Shown: one piece after another, positions 1-9,344 of the stretch
Layout of the letters: each line of letters starts with the position of its first letter
How positions within the stretch are numbered: position 1 is the first letter of the stretch
NCBI GenBank assembly: GCA_963746465.1
Contig: CAVVAY010000005.1
Span: forward strand, 558,001-622,000
Origin: CAVVAY01 sp963746465
Lineage (GTDB): Bacteria > Actinomycetota > Actinomycetes > JACCUZ01
Direction: 5' to 3'
Length of the DNA: 64,000 nt
The notes under the pieces: generated by a model
The model's input: the letters and a program-made list of their open reading frames with translations, nothing else
Database searches by the model: none
Told to the model about the DNA's origin: nothing
Translations under genes and position numbers: made by a program

Positions 1-862
1 CGTCCGCGTTGGGTTGGCAGAGCACCACCGACGCGCTGCGGGCCCGGAGCAGCTCGCACGCCTCGGCGCGGACCGTCTCCATCACCGACTCGCTGGCCAG
101 GGCGCGATCGACCGATCGGGTGAACTGGTACAGCAGCTCGAGGCGGCTGTAGCGGAGCCGCTGGACGTGGTAGCCGCGGTAGAGCAGGTAGCTCAGGACG
201 GCGAGCACGGCGAGCAGGGCCAGCGCCCCGGGCTCGTCGCGCATGAGCAGCAGGGTGACGAGTGCCAGGTCGGTGACCACCACCGTGCCGATGGCCGCTG
301 TGCCGAGGGTGCGCGCCAGCTCGGCGAGGTTCCAGCTGCCCAGCCGCAGGCTGATGATGACGAACAGCGCGACGTTGGCCACGACGTCGGCCGCCAAGGT
401 CGCCGCCAGCGCAGCCACCCAGGTCGCGGGGGAGAAGTTGCTTGCGGGCTCTCCCAGCAACGAGGTCGTCGCCACGAACACCAGGACGGCGACCGGCAGC
501 TGGGCGAACGCCGAGGCCATGTTGAAGGCGAGCTTGATGGGCGGGTTGCGCCGGACGATGAGCTGGACGAAGCCGAGGCCGACCAGGCCCGCGAGCACGA
601 AGTCGTCGGTCGTGAGCAGGAACAGCCCGAGCACGACCGGCGCCTGACTCAGGGTCAGGCTGTGGTTGTCCCGGCCGAACGGCAGGTGCACGGCGGAGAC
701 CGTGGTGATGGCGAACAGCGCGGCGACCACCGGCCACCACAGCTGCGGCTCCAGGTGCGGGAGCTGCGGCGCGTACCACCAGAGCAAGGCACCCGCCGCA
801 GCCAGCAGCGCGCTGACCAGCCAGATCAGGCGGTCAGGCGTCGGTCTCGGCCGGGGCACCAC
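1..862 (-). CDS. Membrane-anchored signalling protein, N-terminal part, cut by window edge
   Basis: The open frame runs off position 1, so only about the first 287 residues are visible. Roughly residues 10-225 form six or seven hydrophobic segments (for example VVLGLFLLTTDDFVLAGLVG). A basic linker follows (RLRYSRLELLYQFTRSV), then a helix beginning ASESVMETVRAEACELLRA, which looks like the entry to a GAF-type sensor domain. In actinobacteria this layout is often followed by GGDEF/EAL domains, but that part is outside the window, so the output activity is unknown. The start is taken as GTG at 862 (another GTG at 859); no clear ribosome site is seen. The gene sits 82 bases downstream of the small repeat protein on the same strand and may be cotranscribed with it. 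Confidence 0.6.
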   Translation of the reverse strand, partial: MVPRPRPTPDRLIWLVSALLAAAGALLWWYAPQLPHLEPQLWWPVVAALFAITTVSAVHLPFGRDNHSLTLSQAPVVLGLFLLTTDDFVLAGLVGLGFVQLIVRRNPPIKLAFNMASAFAQLPVAVLVFVATTSLLGEPASNFSPATWVAALAATLAADVVANVALFVIISLRLGSWNLAELARTLGTAAIGTVVVTDLALVTLLLMRDEPGALALLAVLAVLSYLLYRGYHVQRLRYSRLELLYQFTRSVDRALASESVMETVRAEACELLRARSASVVLCQPNAD

Positions 863-944
863 ACCTGCGATTGTGCGGCATGGGTCGACGCCGCGTGACG
901 AAACGGCTCCGGCACGCCGGGATTGTGACCCGTTCGGACGAGCG

Positions 945-1184
945 TCAGTTCCAGACGGCTCCGTACGACGTCGCGCCGATCTTCGTGTTCCAGACGGCGC
1001 CGGCCTGCGTGTGCGTCTTGTTCCAGACCGCACCAGCCTGGTTCGTCTTGTTCCACACGGCACCGGCGTGGTCGTTTCCGGCGGTCGTCAGCAGGCCGGC
1101 CAGAAGGGCTACGGCGACCAGCGCGAGCGCAGCGACGAAGGCGACGAAGGGGGACAGAGTGCGAGCGGTGAAGGCACGGGTCAT
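945..1184 (-). CDS. Small exported protein with GAVWN repeats
   Basis: 79 residues. Residues 1-35 are a basic start plus one long hydrophobic helix (signal peptide or membrane anchor). The rest is four copies of a short motif: AGAVWNKTNQ, AGAVWNKTHTQ, AGAVWNTKIGATS, YGAVWN, with the last Asn as the C-terminus. The Trp residues are 10, 11 and 13 residues apart. There is no Cys and no recognisable domain. A good ribosome site (AGGAGA, about 8 bases upstream) supports the ATG at 1184. The next gene on the same strand encodes a membrane signalling protein. I do not recognise the family. It could be a surface peptide, a ligand for the neighbouring sensor, or a multi-core peptide precursor; no peptide-modifying enzyme is seen nearby. 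Confidence 0.75.
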   Translation of the reverse strand: MTRAFTARTLSPFVAFVAALALVAVALLAGLLTTAGNDHAGAVWNKTNQAGAVWNKTHTQAGAVWNTKIGATSYGAVWN

Positions 1185-1361
1185 GGGGGATCTCCTGAGC
1201 TAGGCCCGGGGGAGGGCAGGGGTGTCACCCGGATCATCGGCGTTGCTCGCTCATGGAAGTTCCATGAGACGCCGTTGACTCGGCAAAGGATGTCCGGAAG
1301 CCGATGCAGCGCTGGAGAACCGTCACCGACCGAGCGACCTGGCGATGACCTGGCCCTGCCC

Positions 1362-1377
1362 GTAACACGGCGGTAAC
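1362..1377 (+). promoter_or_regulatory. GlnR-like half operator upstream of glnA2
   Basis: Two GTAAC pentamers lie 11 bases apart (1362-1366 and 1373-1377), the spacing of the actinobacterial GlnR box (gTnAC-n6-GaAAC). They end 23 bases before the glnA2 start. Only two of four half-sites are convincing and the second is GTAAC rather than GAAAC, so this is weaker than the site before glnA1. Confidence 0.4.
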
Positions 1378-1400
1378 ACCGGGACGGCACGATCATCGGC

Positions 1401-2735
1401 ATGGACAAGCAGCAGGAGTTCGTCCTCCGTACGCTCGAGGAGCGCGACATCCGCTTCGTACGTCTCTGGTTCACCGACGTGCTCGGGTTCCTCAAGTCGG
1501 TCGCGGTGGCCCCCGCAGAGCTCGAGGGGGCCTTCGATGAAGGTATCGGCTTCGACGGGTCGGCGATTGAGGGCTTCGCCCGGGTGGCCGAGTCGGACAT
1601 GCTCGCCAAGCCCGACCCGGGAACCTTCCAGATCCTGCCCTGGCGCTCCGAGTCGCCCGGCACGGCGCGGATGTTCTGCGACATCGTGCTGCCGGACGGG
1701 ACGCCGTCGTACGCCGACCCGCGCCAGGTGCTCAAGCGCACCCTGGCCAAGGCCGCAGACCTCGGCTTCGCCTTCTACACCCACCCCGAGATCGAGTTCT
1801 TCCTGTTCCGGGACCAGCCCGGTGCCGAGCCGCCCACGCCGGTGGACCGGGGCGGCTTCTTCGACCACATCGCGCACGGCATCGGCCACGACTTCCGCCG
1901 GGACGCGATCACGATGCTGGAGAACATGGGGATCTCGGTCGAGTTCAGCCATCACGAGGGAGCACCCGGGCAGCAGGAGATCGACCTGCGCTATGCCGAC
2001 GCGCTCTCGACCGCCGACAACATCATGACCTTCCGGCACGTGATGAAGCAGGTCGCGCTGAGCCAGGACGTCTACGCCTCCTTCATGCCCAAGCCCCTCA
2101 CCGACCATCCCGGCTCCGGGATGCACACCCACCTGTCGCTGTTCGAGGGTGAGCGCAACGCGTTCTTCGAGGCAGGCGCGGAGTTCCAGCTGTCCAAGGT
2201 GGCGCGGTCGTTCATCGCCGGGCTGCTGCGGCACGGCGGCGAGATCACCGCGGTCACCAACCAGTGGGTCAACTCCTACAAGCGGCTGCTCGGCGGTGGC
2301 GAGGCCCCGGCGTACGTCTGCTGGGGGCACAACAACCGGTCCGCCATGGTCCGGGTGCCGATGTACAAGCCGGCCAAGGGACAGTCGACCCGGGTGGAGC
2401 TGCGCACGCCGGACTCGGCGGCCAACCCGTACCTGGCGTTCGCGGTGATGCTGGCCGCGGGGCTCAAGGGGATCGAGCAGGGCTACGAGCTGCCGGAGGC
2501 GGCCGAGGACGACGTGTGGGCCCTCACCGACGGGGAGCGGCAGGCGCTGGGCATCGAGCCGCTGCCCACCAACCTGTCCGAGGCCATCCGCCGGATGGAG
2601 GGCAGCGAGCTGGTCGCCGAGACCCTCGGGGAGCACGTCTTCGACTTCTTCCTGCGCAACAAGCGCGCCGAGTGGCTCGACTACCGGCGTGAGGTCACGC
2701 CGTTCGAGCTGACCCGGTACCTCCCGGTGCTCTGA
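1401..2735 (+). CDS. glnA2: Type I glutamine synthetase, GlnA2-like, without adenylylation tyrosine
   Basis: 444 residues. The enzyme makes glutamine from glutamate, ammonia and ATP in the cytoplasm. Glutamine synthetase motifs are present in order: GFDGSAIEGF (about 50-60), PEIEFFLF (about 130), HHEGAPGQQEIDLRYADA (metal and glutamate site), GSGMHTHLSLF (ATP/ammonia site), NRSAMVRVP, and ELRTPDSAANPYLAF. At the C-terminal loop where adenylylated enzymes carry a Tyr, this protein reads DDVWALTDGERQ, with no Tyr, so the neighbouring GlnE probably does not modify it. That loop and the shorter length (444 against 474) match the GlnA2/GSI-alpha group that lies next to glnE in mycobacteria. Its role may be specialised (for example polyamine or biosynthetic amidation); this is uncertain. 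Confidence 0.92.
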   Translation: MDKQQEFVLRTLEERDIRFVRLWFTDVLGFLKSVAVAPAELEGAFDEGIGFDGSAIEGFARVAESDMLAKPDPGTFQILPWRSESPGTARMFCDIVLPDGTPSYADPRQVLKRTLAKAADLGFAFYTHPEIEFFLFRDQPGAEPPTPVDRGGFFDHIAHGIGHDFRRDAITMLENMGISVEFSHHEGAPGQQEIDLRYADALSTADNIMTFRHVMKQVALSQDVYASFMPKPLTDHPGSGMHTHLSLFEGERNAFFEAGAEFQLSKVARSFIAGLLRHGGEITAVTNQWVNSYKRLLGGGEAPAYVCWGHNNRSAMVRVPMYKPAKGQSTRVELRTPDSAANPYLAFAVMLAAGLKGIEQGYELPEAAEDDVWALTDGERQALGIEPLPTNLSEAIRRMEGSELVAETLGEHVFDFFLRNKRAEWLDYRREVTPFELTRYLPVL

Positions 2736-2752
2736 TCTGCTCTGATCACCTC

Positions 2753-3499
2753 ATGACCGAGCCTCGGGTGCTGGTGGTGCAGCACGAGCCGGACACCGGG
2801 CCGGGCTGGTTCGGCGACTGGCTCGGCGCCGCCGGCGTGGCCCTCGAGGTGCGCCACCCGTACGCCGGTGACGAGCTGCCGGCTCTCTCGGCGTACGACG
2901 GCCTGCTGGTGCTGGGCGGCGCGATGGCGCCGGCCGACGACGAGGAGTGCCCATGGCTGCCGGCGACGCGCGGGCTGCTCGCCGAGGCGGTCACCTCCGG
3001 GGTCCCGGCGTTCGGCATCTGCCTGGGCGCCGAGCTGCTGGCGCTGGGCTGCGGCGGCGAGGTACGCCGGGGCTCGGCCGGGCCCGAGCTGGGAGTCCTC
3101 GGCGTCGACCTCGAGCCGGCCGCCGCCGACGACCCGGTGTTCGGCGCCCTGCGCGCACCGTCACGCGTCGTCCAGTGGCACTGGGAGGAGATCGCCAGCC
3201 TGCCCGAGGGCTCGGTGCGGCTCGCGTCCTCCCCGGCGTACCCGCACCAGGCGTTCCGGGTCGGGGACGCGGCCTGGGGCGTGCAGGGCCACCCCGAGGT
3301 GACTGGCGACATCGCCGCCGCCTGGGCGCGTGAGGACAGCCCGCTGCTGCTGGCCGAGGGCCGCACGCCGGACGACCTGGTGGCCGAGGTGCGCGGTGCC
3401 GAGACCGAGCTGGCCGGCACCTGGCGACCGCTGGCCGAGGCGTTCGCCTCCGTGGTGCGGGCCTTCGCGGTCGACGGAAGAACCTCGGCCGCTCGATAG
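2753..3499 (+). CDS. Class I glutamine amidotransferase domain protein
   Basis: 248 residues of a single class I (triad) glutaminase domain resembling stand-alone GMP-synthase-like GATases. The nucleophile elbow is FGICLGAELLA (Cys near residue 87). The later His and Glu are in the motif QGHPEV (about 180). No synthetase domain is attached. The acceptor substrate cannot be told from sequence; relatives hydrolyse glutamine or gamma-glutamyl compounds. It begins 17 bases after glnA2 and ends 9 bases before glnE, so it is probably in one operon with both, which suggests a part in glutamine turnover. Confidence 0.85.
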   Translation: MTEPRVLVVQHEPDTGPGWFGDWLGAAGVALEVRHPYAGDELPALSAYDGLLVLGGAMAPADDEECPWLPATRGLLAEAVTSGVPAFGICLGAELLALGCGGEVRRGSAGPELGVLGVDLEPAAADDPVFGALRAPSRVVQWHWEEIASLPEGSVRLASSPAYPHQAFRVGDAAWGVQGHPEVTGDIAAAWAREDSPLLLAEGRTPDDLVAEVRGAETELAGTWRPLAEAFASVVRAFAVDGRTSAAR

Positions 3500-3508
3500 C
3501 GTGAGGCC

Positions 3509-6502
3509 GTGACCCTCGGCCGCGGCACCACTGCGAGCGGTCGGCTCGCGCGCCTGGGCTTCACCGACCCCACCCGTTCGGCGCTGCTGCTCGAGGGCGG
3601 CGCCCTCGGACGGCTGCTGGACGACGAGGACGTGCTGCTCGACCTGGCAGGAACGGCAGACCCCGACGAGGCACTGCACGCCCTGTCCCGGCTGCTCGAC
3701 GCGGACGAGCAGAACGCTGCTGTGCTGCTGGCCGAGCTGGGCTCGGACGTCGCCTTGCGGCACCGGCTCTTCTCGGTCCTGGGAGCCAGCCGGGAGCTCA
3801 GCGACTTCCTGGTCCGCCACCCGGAGCATTGGCGCCAGCTGCGGTCCTCCGACGACGTCCGGCCCACCGCGGCCGGGCTTCGGCGCACGATGCTGCTCAA
3901 GGTCGGCGCCGACCCGGACCTGCCGGCGCCCAGCGGACGAGGTTCGGTGGCGACCTCGACCGACGCGTTGCGGGTGGCCTACCGCACCGAGCTGCTCCGG
4001 CTGGCCGCCCGCGACGTCGCGGACGGGGCGGAGGTGGCCGACGTCGCGGCCGAGCTGGCGGACCTGGCCGGCGCCACTCTCGAAGCGGCCCTGGCGATCG
4101 CCCGGACCGAGGTCGGCGACGCCTCTGCACGCTGCCGGCTGGCCGTGATCGCGATGGGCAAGTGCGGGGGGCGCGAGCTGAACTACGTGAGCGACGTCGA
4201 CGTGGTGTTCGTCGCGGAGGCGACCGAGGGTGCGGACGAGGCAGCCGCGCTCAAGACCGCCGGCGCGCTGGCCTCGACGATGATGCGCATCTGCTCGGCG
4301 ACCACCGGCGAGGGCACGATCTGGCCGGTCGACGCGGCACTGCGCCCGGAGGGCAAGGCGGGCCCGCTGGTACGCACTCTGGCGAGCCACGTCGCCTACT
4401 ACCAGCGGTGGGCCAAGACCTGGGAGTTCCAGGCGCTGCTCAAGGCCCGGCCGGTCGCGGGCGACCTGGCGCTGGGCGAGGCGTACGTCGACGGTGTGGC
4501 GCCGCTGGTCTGGCAGGCCGCCGACCGTCCTGACTTCGTCGCCGACGTGCAGCAGATGCGGCGCCGGGTGGAGGAGACGCTGCCGACGGCGGCGAGCCAT
4601 CGCGAGCTGAAGCTGGGACCGGGCGGCCTGCGGGACGTCGAGTTCGCGGTGCAGCTGCTCCAGCTGGTGCACGGCCGCAGCGACGACACGCTGCGCAGCC
4701 CGAACACCCTCGAGGCCCTGGAGGCGCTGTCCACCTACGGCTACGTCGGACGGGACGACGCCGCCGAGCTGGACCGCGCCTACCGGTTCCTGCGCACCGT
4801 CGAGCACCGCCTGCAGCTGCACCGGCTCCGGCGCACCCACGTGATGCCCGAGGACGAGGCCGAGCTGCGGCGGATCGGCCGTTCGATCGGGCTGCGGCAG
4901 GACCCGGTGGTCGAGCTCGACCGCGAGTGGCGCCGGCACGCCCGCGAGGTGCGCCGGCTCCACGAGAAGCTCTTCTACCGGCCGCTGCTGTCCTCCGTGG
5001 CCCGGCTGGCCTCCGACGAGGCGCGGCTCACCCCCGACGCGGCGCGCACCCGGCTCGAGGCTCTCGGCTACCAGGACCCGGCCGGCGCGCTGCGGCACCT
5101 CGAGGCGCTGACGGCCGGGGTCAGCCGGCGGGCCGCCATCCAGCGCACCCTGCTGCCGGTGCTGCTCGGCTGGTTCGCCGACGCACCGGACCCGGACGGC
5201 GGGCTGCTGGCCTTCCGTAGGCTCAGCGACGCCCTGGGCACCACCCACTGGTACCTCCGGCTGCTGCGCGACGAGGGGACCGTCGCGCACCGGCTGGCCC
5301 TGCTGCTCGCGAGCAGCCGGTACGCCGTCGACCTGCTCGGTCGCGCCCCGGAGGCCGTGCGGCTGCTCGCCGACGACGCCGAGCTGGCCCCGCGCGGCCG
5401 CGCCGAGCTCGGCTCCGAGGTCGGGGCAGCGGTGAGCCGGTACGACGACCCCGCGACTGCCGTCGGTGTGGCTCGGGCGGTCCGCAGGCGTGAGCTGTTC
5501 CGGGTCGCGGCGGCCGACCTGCTCGGCATCGCCACCGTCGAGCAGGTCGAGGAGGCGCTGACCGACGTCGCCGTTGTGACCGTGCAGGCGGCCCTCGACG
5601 TCGCCGTCCGCTCGGTGTCCGCCAGCAGGGGCGAGGAGCTCCCGACCCGCGTCGCGGTCGTCGCGATGGGGCGGTTCGGCGGCCACGAGCTCGGCTACGC
5701 CAGCGACGCCGACGTGCTGTTCGTCCACGACCCGCTCGAGGGTGCCGACGAGCGAGCTGCGTCCGAGGCGGCGCACGCCGTGGTGGGGGAGCTGCGACGG
5801 CTGCTCGCCGTACCGTCGCCGGACCCGCCCCTCGTGGTCGACGCCGACCTGCGCCCCGAGGGCCGGCAAGGGCCACTGGTGCGCACCCTCGCCTCCTATG
5901 CGGCCTACTACGACCGCTGGTCGCTCGTGTGGGAGAGCCAGGCCCTGCTGCGCGCCGAGCGGATCGCCGGTGACCCGGAGCTCGGTCGGGAGTTCGTCGC
6001 GCTGATCGACCCGGTGCGCTACCGCGAGGGCGGTCTCACCGAGGCCGACGTGCGCGAGGTGCGCCGCATCAAGGCCCGGGTCGAGGCCGAGCGCCTGCCG
6101 CGCGGCACCGACCCGCAGCGACACACGAAGCTCGGACCTGGGGGTCTGGCGGACGTCGAGTGGACCGTGCAGCTGCTGCAGCTGCGTCACGCCGGGCGTC
6201 TGCCGGAACTGCGCACGACGCGAACCCTCGACGCGCTCCGCGCGGCGCAGGACGCCGAGCTGTTGGACCCCGAGCAGGCCCGGGTCCTGGCGCACGCGTG
6301 GCGTACCGCGAGCCGGGTGCGCAACGCGACACTGCTGGTGCGTGGCCGGCCGGGCGACACACTGCCCAGCGACCTGCGCGAGCTCACCGGTGTGGCGCGT
6401 GTCCTGGGCTACCCTCCGGGCGCGGCAGGAACGCTGGTCGACGACTACCGACGCGCGACCCGGCGTGCCAGGACGGTGGTGGAGCAGGTGTTCTACCGGT
6501 GA
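3509..6502 (+). CDS. glnE: Bifunctional glutamine synthetase adenylyltransferase/deadenylase
   Basis: 997 residues, full length for actinobacterial GlnE. It transfers AMP to, and removes it from, a conserved Tyr of GlnA1, tuning glutamine synthetase to nitrogen supply. Two nucleotidyltransferase domains are visible, each with a G-G-x-E-L-x-Y-x-S-D-x-D signature: GGRELNYVSDVDVVF (about residue 221, removase half) and GGHELGYASDADVLF (about 721, transferase half). Each is followed by a helical linker with the motif KLGPGGLxDVE. The start is GTG at 3509. The target Tyr is present in the glnA product at 13549-14973 but absent from the adjacent glnA2 product. Confidence 0.95.
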   Translation: MTLGRGTTASGRLARLGFTDPTRSALLLEGGALGRLLDDEDVLLDLAGTADPDEALHALSRLLDADEQNAAVLLAELGSDVALRHRLFSVLGASRELSDFLVRHPEHWRQLRSSDDVRPTAAGLRRTMLLKVGADPDLPAPSGRGSVATSTDALRVAYRTELLRLAARDVADGAEVADVAAELADLAGATLEAALAIARTEVGDASARCRLAVIAMGKCGGRELNYVSDVDVVFVAEATEGADEAAALKTAGALASTMMRICSATTGEGTIWPVDAALRPEGKAGPLVRTLASHVAYYQRWAKTWEFQALLKARPVAGDLALGEAYVDGVAPLVWQAADRPDFVADVQQMRRRVEETLPTAASHRELKLGPGGLRDVEFAVQLLQLVHGRSDDTLRSPNTLEALEALSTYGYVGRDDAAELDRAYRFLRTVEHRLQLHRLRRTHVMPEDEAELRRIGRSIGLRQDPVVELDREWRRHAREVRRLHEKLFYRPLLSSVARLASDEARLTPDAARTRLEALGYQDPAGALRHLEALTAGVSRRAAIQRTLLPVLLGWFADAPDPDGGLLAFRRLSDALGTTHWYLRLLRDEGTVAHRLALLLASSRYAVDLLGRAPEAVRLLADDAELAPRGRAELGSEVGAAVSRYDDPATAVGVARAVRRRELFRVAAADLLGIATVEQVEEALTDVAVVTVQAALDVAVRSVSASRGEELPTRVAVVAMGRFGGHELGYASDADVLFVHDPLEGADERAASEAAHAVVGELRRLLAVPSPDPPLVVDADLRPEGRQGPLVRTLASYAAYYDRWSLVWESQALLRAERIAGDPELGREFVALIDPVRYREGGLTEADVREVRRIKARVEAERLPRGTDPQRHTKLGPGGLADVEWTVQLLQLRHAGRLPELRTTRTLDALRAAQDAELLDPEQARVLAHAWRTASRVRNATLLVRGRPGDTLPSDLRELTGVARVLGYPPGAAGTLVDDYRRATRRARTVVEQVFYR

Positions 6503-7770
6503 CCGGGGCTCCGCGCGTGCTCCGCAGCGGGACCGCACCGACGTACCGCCACGTGCTGCGTTCCGGGGAGTTCCGTGGCCTCGTGGTCGCCCAGATGTTC
6601 AGCGAGTGGGGCGACAACATCGCCCGCGTCGCGCTGGCGTCGCTGGTGCTCGCCCGCACCGACAGCGCGTTCTTCGCGGTGCTCGCGTTCGTCGTCAGCT
6701 TCGTTCCCGCTGTGTTCGGGTCGGCGCTCCTTGGCGCGGCGGCCGACCGGCTGCCGCGCAAGGTGGTGTTGATCGGCTGCGACCTGGCCCGCGCGGTCGT
6801 CGTCGGTGTGCTGGCGCTGATGGCGGTCGACGGGACGCCGGTGTGGCTGCTCCTCGTGCTGCTGCTCGTGGCCGAGACCTTCACCGCCCCGTTCGCCGCG
6901 GCGCACAAGGCGGTCGTCCCCGACGTGCTGCCCGACCCCCGTGAGTGCCTGGTGGGTACCGGGCTGCTCCGGGTGCTCTACCAGATCGACCAGGTGGCCG
7001 GCATCGTCGCTGCCGGCATCGTCATCGTGCTGGTGGGGGAGCGAGCCGGTCTGATGATCGACGTCGTGAGCTTCCTGGTCTCGGCGACCGTGCTGGGTCT
7101 GTCGCTGCGGTGGCGGCCGGCCAGTCGCGAGCCGGGGGAGCACACCACGCTGATCGGCGACTTCCGGGCCGGCTGGCGGCTGGTCTTCGACGACCCGTCG
7201 ATGCGTGCGCTGGTGCTGCTCGGCTGGAGCGCCGCGGTCTTCCTCGTCGCTCCCGAGGCGGTGGCGCTGGCCTATGCCCGCGACCAGGGGGCGGAGCCGG
7301 TGGTCGGGGCGGCCCTGATGGCCAGCCTGCCGGCCGGTGCGGCGATCGGCGCCTGGGTGGTCGGACGTCTGGAACCGCTGCGGCAGGTGCGTCTGATCGT
7401 GCCGCTGGCGGTGACCACCTGCCTGCCGCTGATGGTGACCAGCCTGGCGCCGCCCTGGCAGGCGGTGCTGCCGCTGTGGTTCCTCTCCGGCGCCGCACAG
7501 GGGTTCATGGTCCCGCTGATGACCACGGTGAACCTGGTGTCGCCGGCGGCGATGCGCGGCCGGATCAACGGTCTGGCCGGTGCCGGGTTCTCCACGGTCA
7601 CGGCGGCCGCCTTCCTGGTCTCCGGCGCGATAGCCGACCTCGCGACGCCGGCGGTCGCCGTCACCGGCGCAGCCGTCCTCGGGCTTGCCCTGGTCGGCGT
7701 CGCCCACCGCAGCTGGCCGCACGCGGAGCTGCGGCGGACCGCGACCCGGGTCTACCGGCTGGACGCCTGA
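6499..7770 (+). CDS. Major facilitator superfamily transporter
   Basis: 423 residues with about 12 predicted membrane helices in two halves, joined by a basic loop near residue 205 (RWRPASREPGEHTT). The cytoplasmic loop after the second helix reads GAAADRLPRKVV, the usual MFS GxxxDRxGRR-type motif. The GTG start at 6499 overlaps the glnE stop (GTGA), implying translational coupling. The open frame continues upstream inside glnE, but that part is out-of-frame glnE sequence. Substrate unknown; the family includes drug and metabolite exporters. Confidence 0.85.
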   Translation: MTGAPRVLRSGTAPTYRHVLRSGEFRGLVVAQMFSEWGDNIARVALASLVLARTDSAFFAVLAFVVSFVPAVFGSALLGAAADRLPRKVVLIGCDLARAVVVGVLALMAVDGTPVWLLLVLLLVAETFTAPFAAAHKAVVPDVLPDPRECLVGTGLLRVLYQIDQVAGIVAAGIVIVLVGERAGLMIDVVSFLVSATVLGLSLRWRPASREPGEHTTLIGDFRAGWRLVFDDPSMRALVLLGWSAAVFLVAPEAVALAYARDQGAEPVVGAALMASLPAGAAIGAWVVGRLEPLRQVRLIVPLAVTTCLPLMVTSLAPPWQAVLPLWFLSGAAQGFMVPLMTTVNLVSPAAMRGRINGLAGAGFSTVTAAAFLVSGAIADLATPAVAVTGAAVLGLALVGVAHRSWPHAELRRTATRVYRLDA

Positions 7771-7899
7771 CCTCGCCGGCGGGACACGCACGGACCGGAC
7801 AATCCATGCCATTTCCCGGCGGCGCGCCCTCGCGTGCGGCACACTGGTCGCGGCTCTCGCCCACCCCTCCGCCTCAGCTCCCAAGGACGTACCCGACCC

Positions 7900-9216
7900 A
7901 TGCGCCTCTCCCGACGTACCCTCCGACCCCTCCTGGCCGCTGCGACCGCGGGCGTCCTGGTGGCGACTCTGACGCCGGCCTCGCCGGCAGCCGCCACTTC
8001 CGTGACGATCGACAAGCGCCTGTTCGGGGTGCATGACGGCTCGCTCGGGTCTCTCGGCCGGGGCACCGTCGGGTCGCTGCGGCTGTGGGACACCGGCACG
8101 ACGTGGCGCGAGATAGAGAAGTCTCCGAACGTCTACGACTTCTCAAGGCTGGACACGATCGTCACGGCCGCACAGGCGAAGAACGTCGAGGTGACGCTGG
8201 TCCTCGGCATGACGCCCGACTTCTACTCCCCGGGCGGGGCGCGGACCATGCCCGCCGACATCGGCGCCTTCACGCGCTACGTGACGACTGTGGTGAACCG
8301 GTACCGGAACTGGAACGGGCGGCGCGGCATTGCGGCCTACCAGGTGTGGAACGAGGCCAACGTCACGAACTTCTGGGCAGGTACGCCGCTCCAGATGGCC
8401 CAGCTGACCAAGGCCACCTGGAATGCCGTGAAGGCGGCGGACAAGGGCGCACTGGTGGTCAGCCCCGCCTTCGCCGCCCGGATCAACGAGCAGATCCGCG
8501 GCATCACCCGGTTCGCCTTCGCCCGCGTCAACGGGATCCCGGCGTGGAAGTTCGCCGACGCCATCTCGCTCAACCTCTACCCCCTGGACAAGTACGGCAG
8601 CACGCTCGGCACGCCGGAGAAGTCCATGGAGCTGCTGGCCAGGGCTCGCAAGCTGCTCGGCTTCGGCGGACTCCCCGCCTCGAAGCCGATCTGGAACACC
8701 GAGGTCAACTACGGCATGCGCACCGGTGCCTTCGGCGGCACCAGGGCCGTGGCGATCTCGGCCGAGCGGCAGGCCGCGTACGTCATCCGGACCTACCTGC
8801 TCAATGCCTCACAAGGCGTCAAGCGGGTGCACTGGTACAGCTGGGACATGGGCAACCTGCCGTCCGGCGGGACGCTGGGCAACACCCAGCTGACCAGTCC
8901 CACGAATCACGCGACCCTGACGCTCGCGGGCAAGTCCTTCGCCCTCGTGCGGAGCTGGATGGTCGGCGGAAAGCTCCTCGGTGCGAGCAGGACCGCTCGG
9001 CCGTGCGCCAAGGACAGCAAGGGGACCTACACCTGCGTCATCAAGTACAGCGGTGGGGTGCGGCGCGTCTACTGGAACCCGAACAAGAAGGCCACCGTCA
9101 CGGCGGTCAAGGGCGCTACGTACAAGATGGGCGTGTCCGGTGTCAAGGCGCGCATCAAGGGGGGAGCCAAGGTCCGCGTCGATTACCGCCCGGTGATGGT
9201 GCGTTCCCGGGTCTGA
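7900..9216 (+). CDS. Secreted glycoside-hydrolase-like (GH-A fold) protein, copy 1
   Basis: 438 residues. An N-terminal signal peptide (RLSRRTLRPLLAAATAG..., cleavage near ASPAAATS) precedes a TIM-barrel region like clan GH-A enzymes. The acid/base glutamate is probably Glu152 in QVWNEANV and the nucleophile Glu268 in IWNTEVNYG. After the barrel, about residues 350-438, comes a module with two Cys (PCAKDSKGTYTCVIKYSGG) and an aromatic motif (VYWNP). The ATG at 7900 was chosen because it begins the signal peptide and follows AAGGAC. The adjacent downstream gene is a diverged duplicate. The substrate is unknown; retention of both acids suggests an active hydrolase acting outside the cell. Confidence 0.8.
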   Translation: MRLSRRTLRPLLAAATAGVLVATLTPASPAAATSVTIDKRLFGVHDGSLGSLGRGTVGSLRLWDTGTTWREIEKSPNVYDFSRLDTIVTAAQAKNVEVTLVLGMTPDFYSPGGARTMPADIGAFTRYVTTVVNRYRNWNGRRGIAAYQVWNEANVTNFWAGTPLQMAQLTKATWNAVKAADKGALVVSPAFAARINEQIRGITRFAFARVNGIPAWKFADAISLNLYPLDKYGSTLGTPEKSMELLARARKLLGFGGLPASKPIWNTEVNYGMRTGAFGGTRAVAISAERQAAYVIRTYLLNASQGVKRVHWYSWDMGNLPSGGTLGNTQLTSPTNHATLTLAGKSFALVRSWMVGGKLLGASRTARPCAKDSKGTYTCVIKYSGGVRRVYWNPNKKATVTAVKGATYKMGVSGVKARIKGGAKVRVDYRPVMVRSRV

Positions 9217-9344
9217 CCCGAGGTCGTGATCTAATCGGGATGAACCGGACAGTGAGTTCCGGCGTCCTCGTTAGGTGACCTAGCCCGCGGACCATTCCGG
9301 CCGACACCAGACACGAGTGTCCTTCAGACATGAGGTTCTTCTCC

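Noticed and set aside
945..1070. Regular short repeats as a CRISPR array
   Set aside because: The repeats are about 15-20 bases, in frame, and encode GAVWN units of a protein with a good start; no unique spacers.
6160..6498. N-terminal extension of the MFS transporter into glnE
   Set aside because: The extension is out-of-frame glnE sequence rich in Ala/Arg; membrane helices begin only after the GTG at 6499.
3161..6538. Very long open frame antisense to glnE (over 1100 codons)
   Set aside because: A high-GC shadow: no ribosome site, Arg/Gly/Gln-rich nonsense, and glnE on the other strand has full-length homology.
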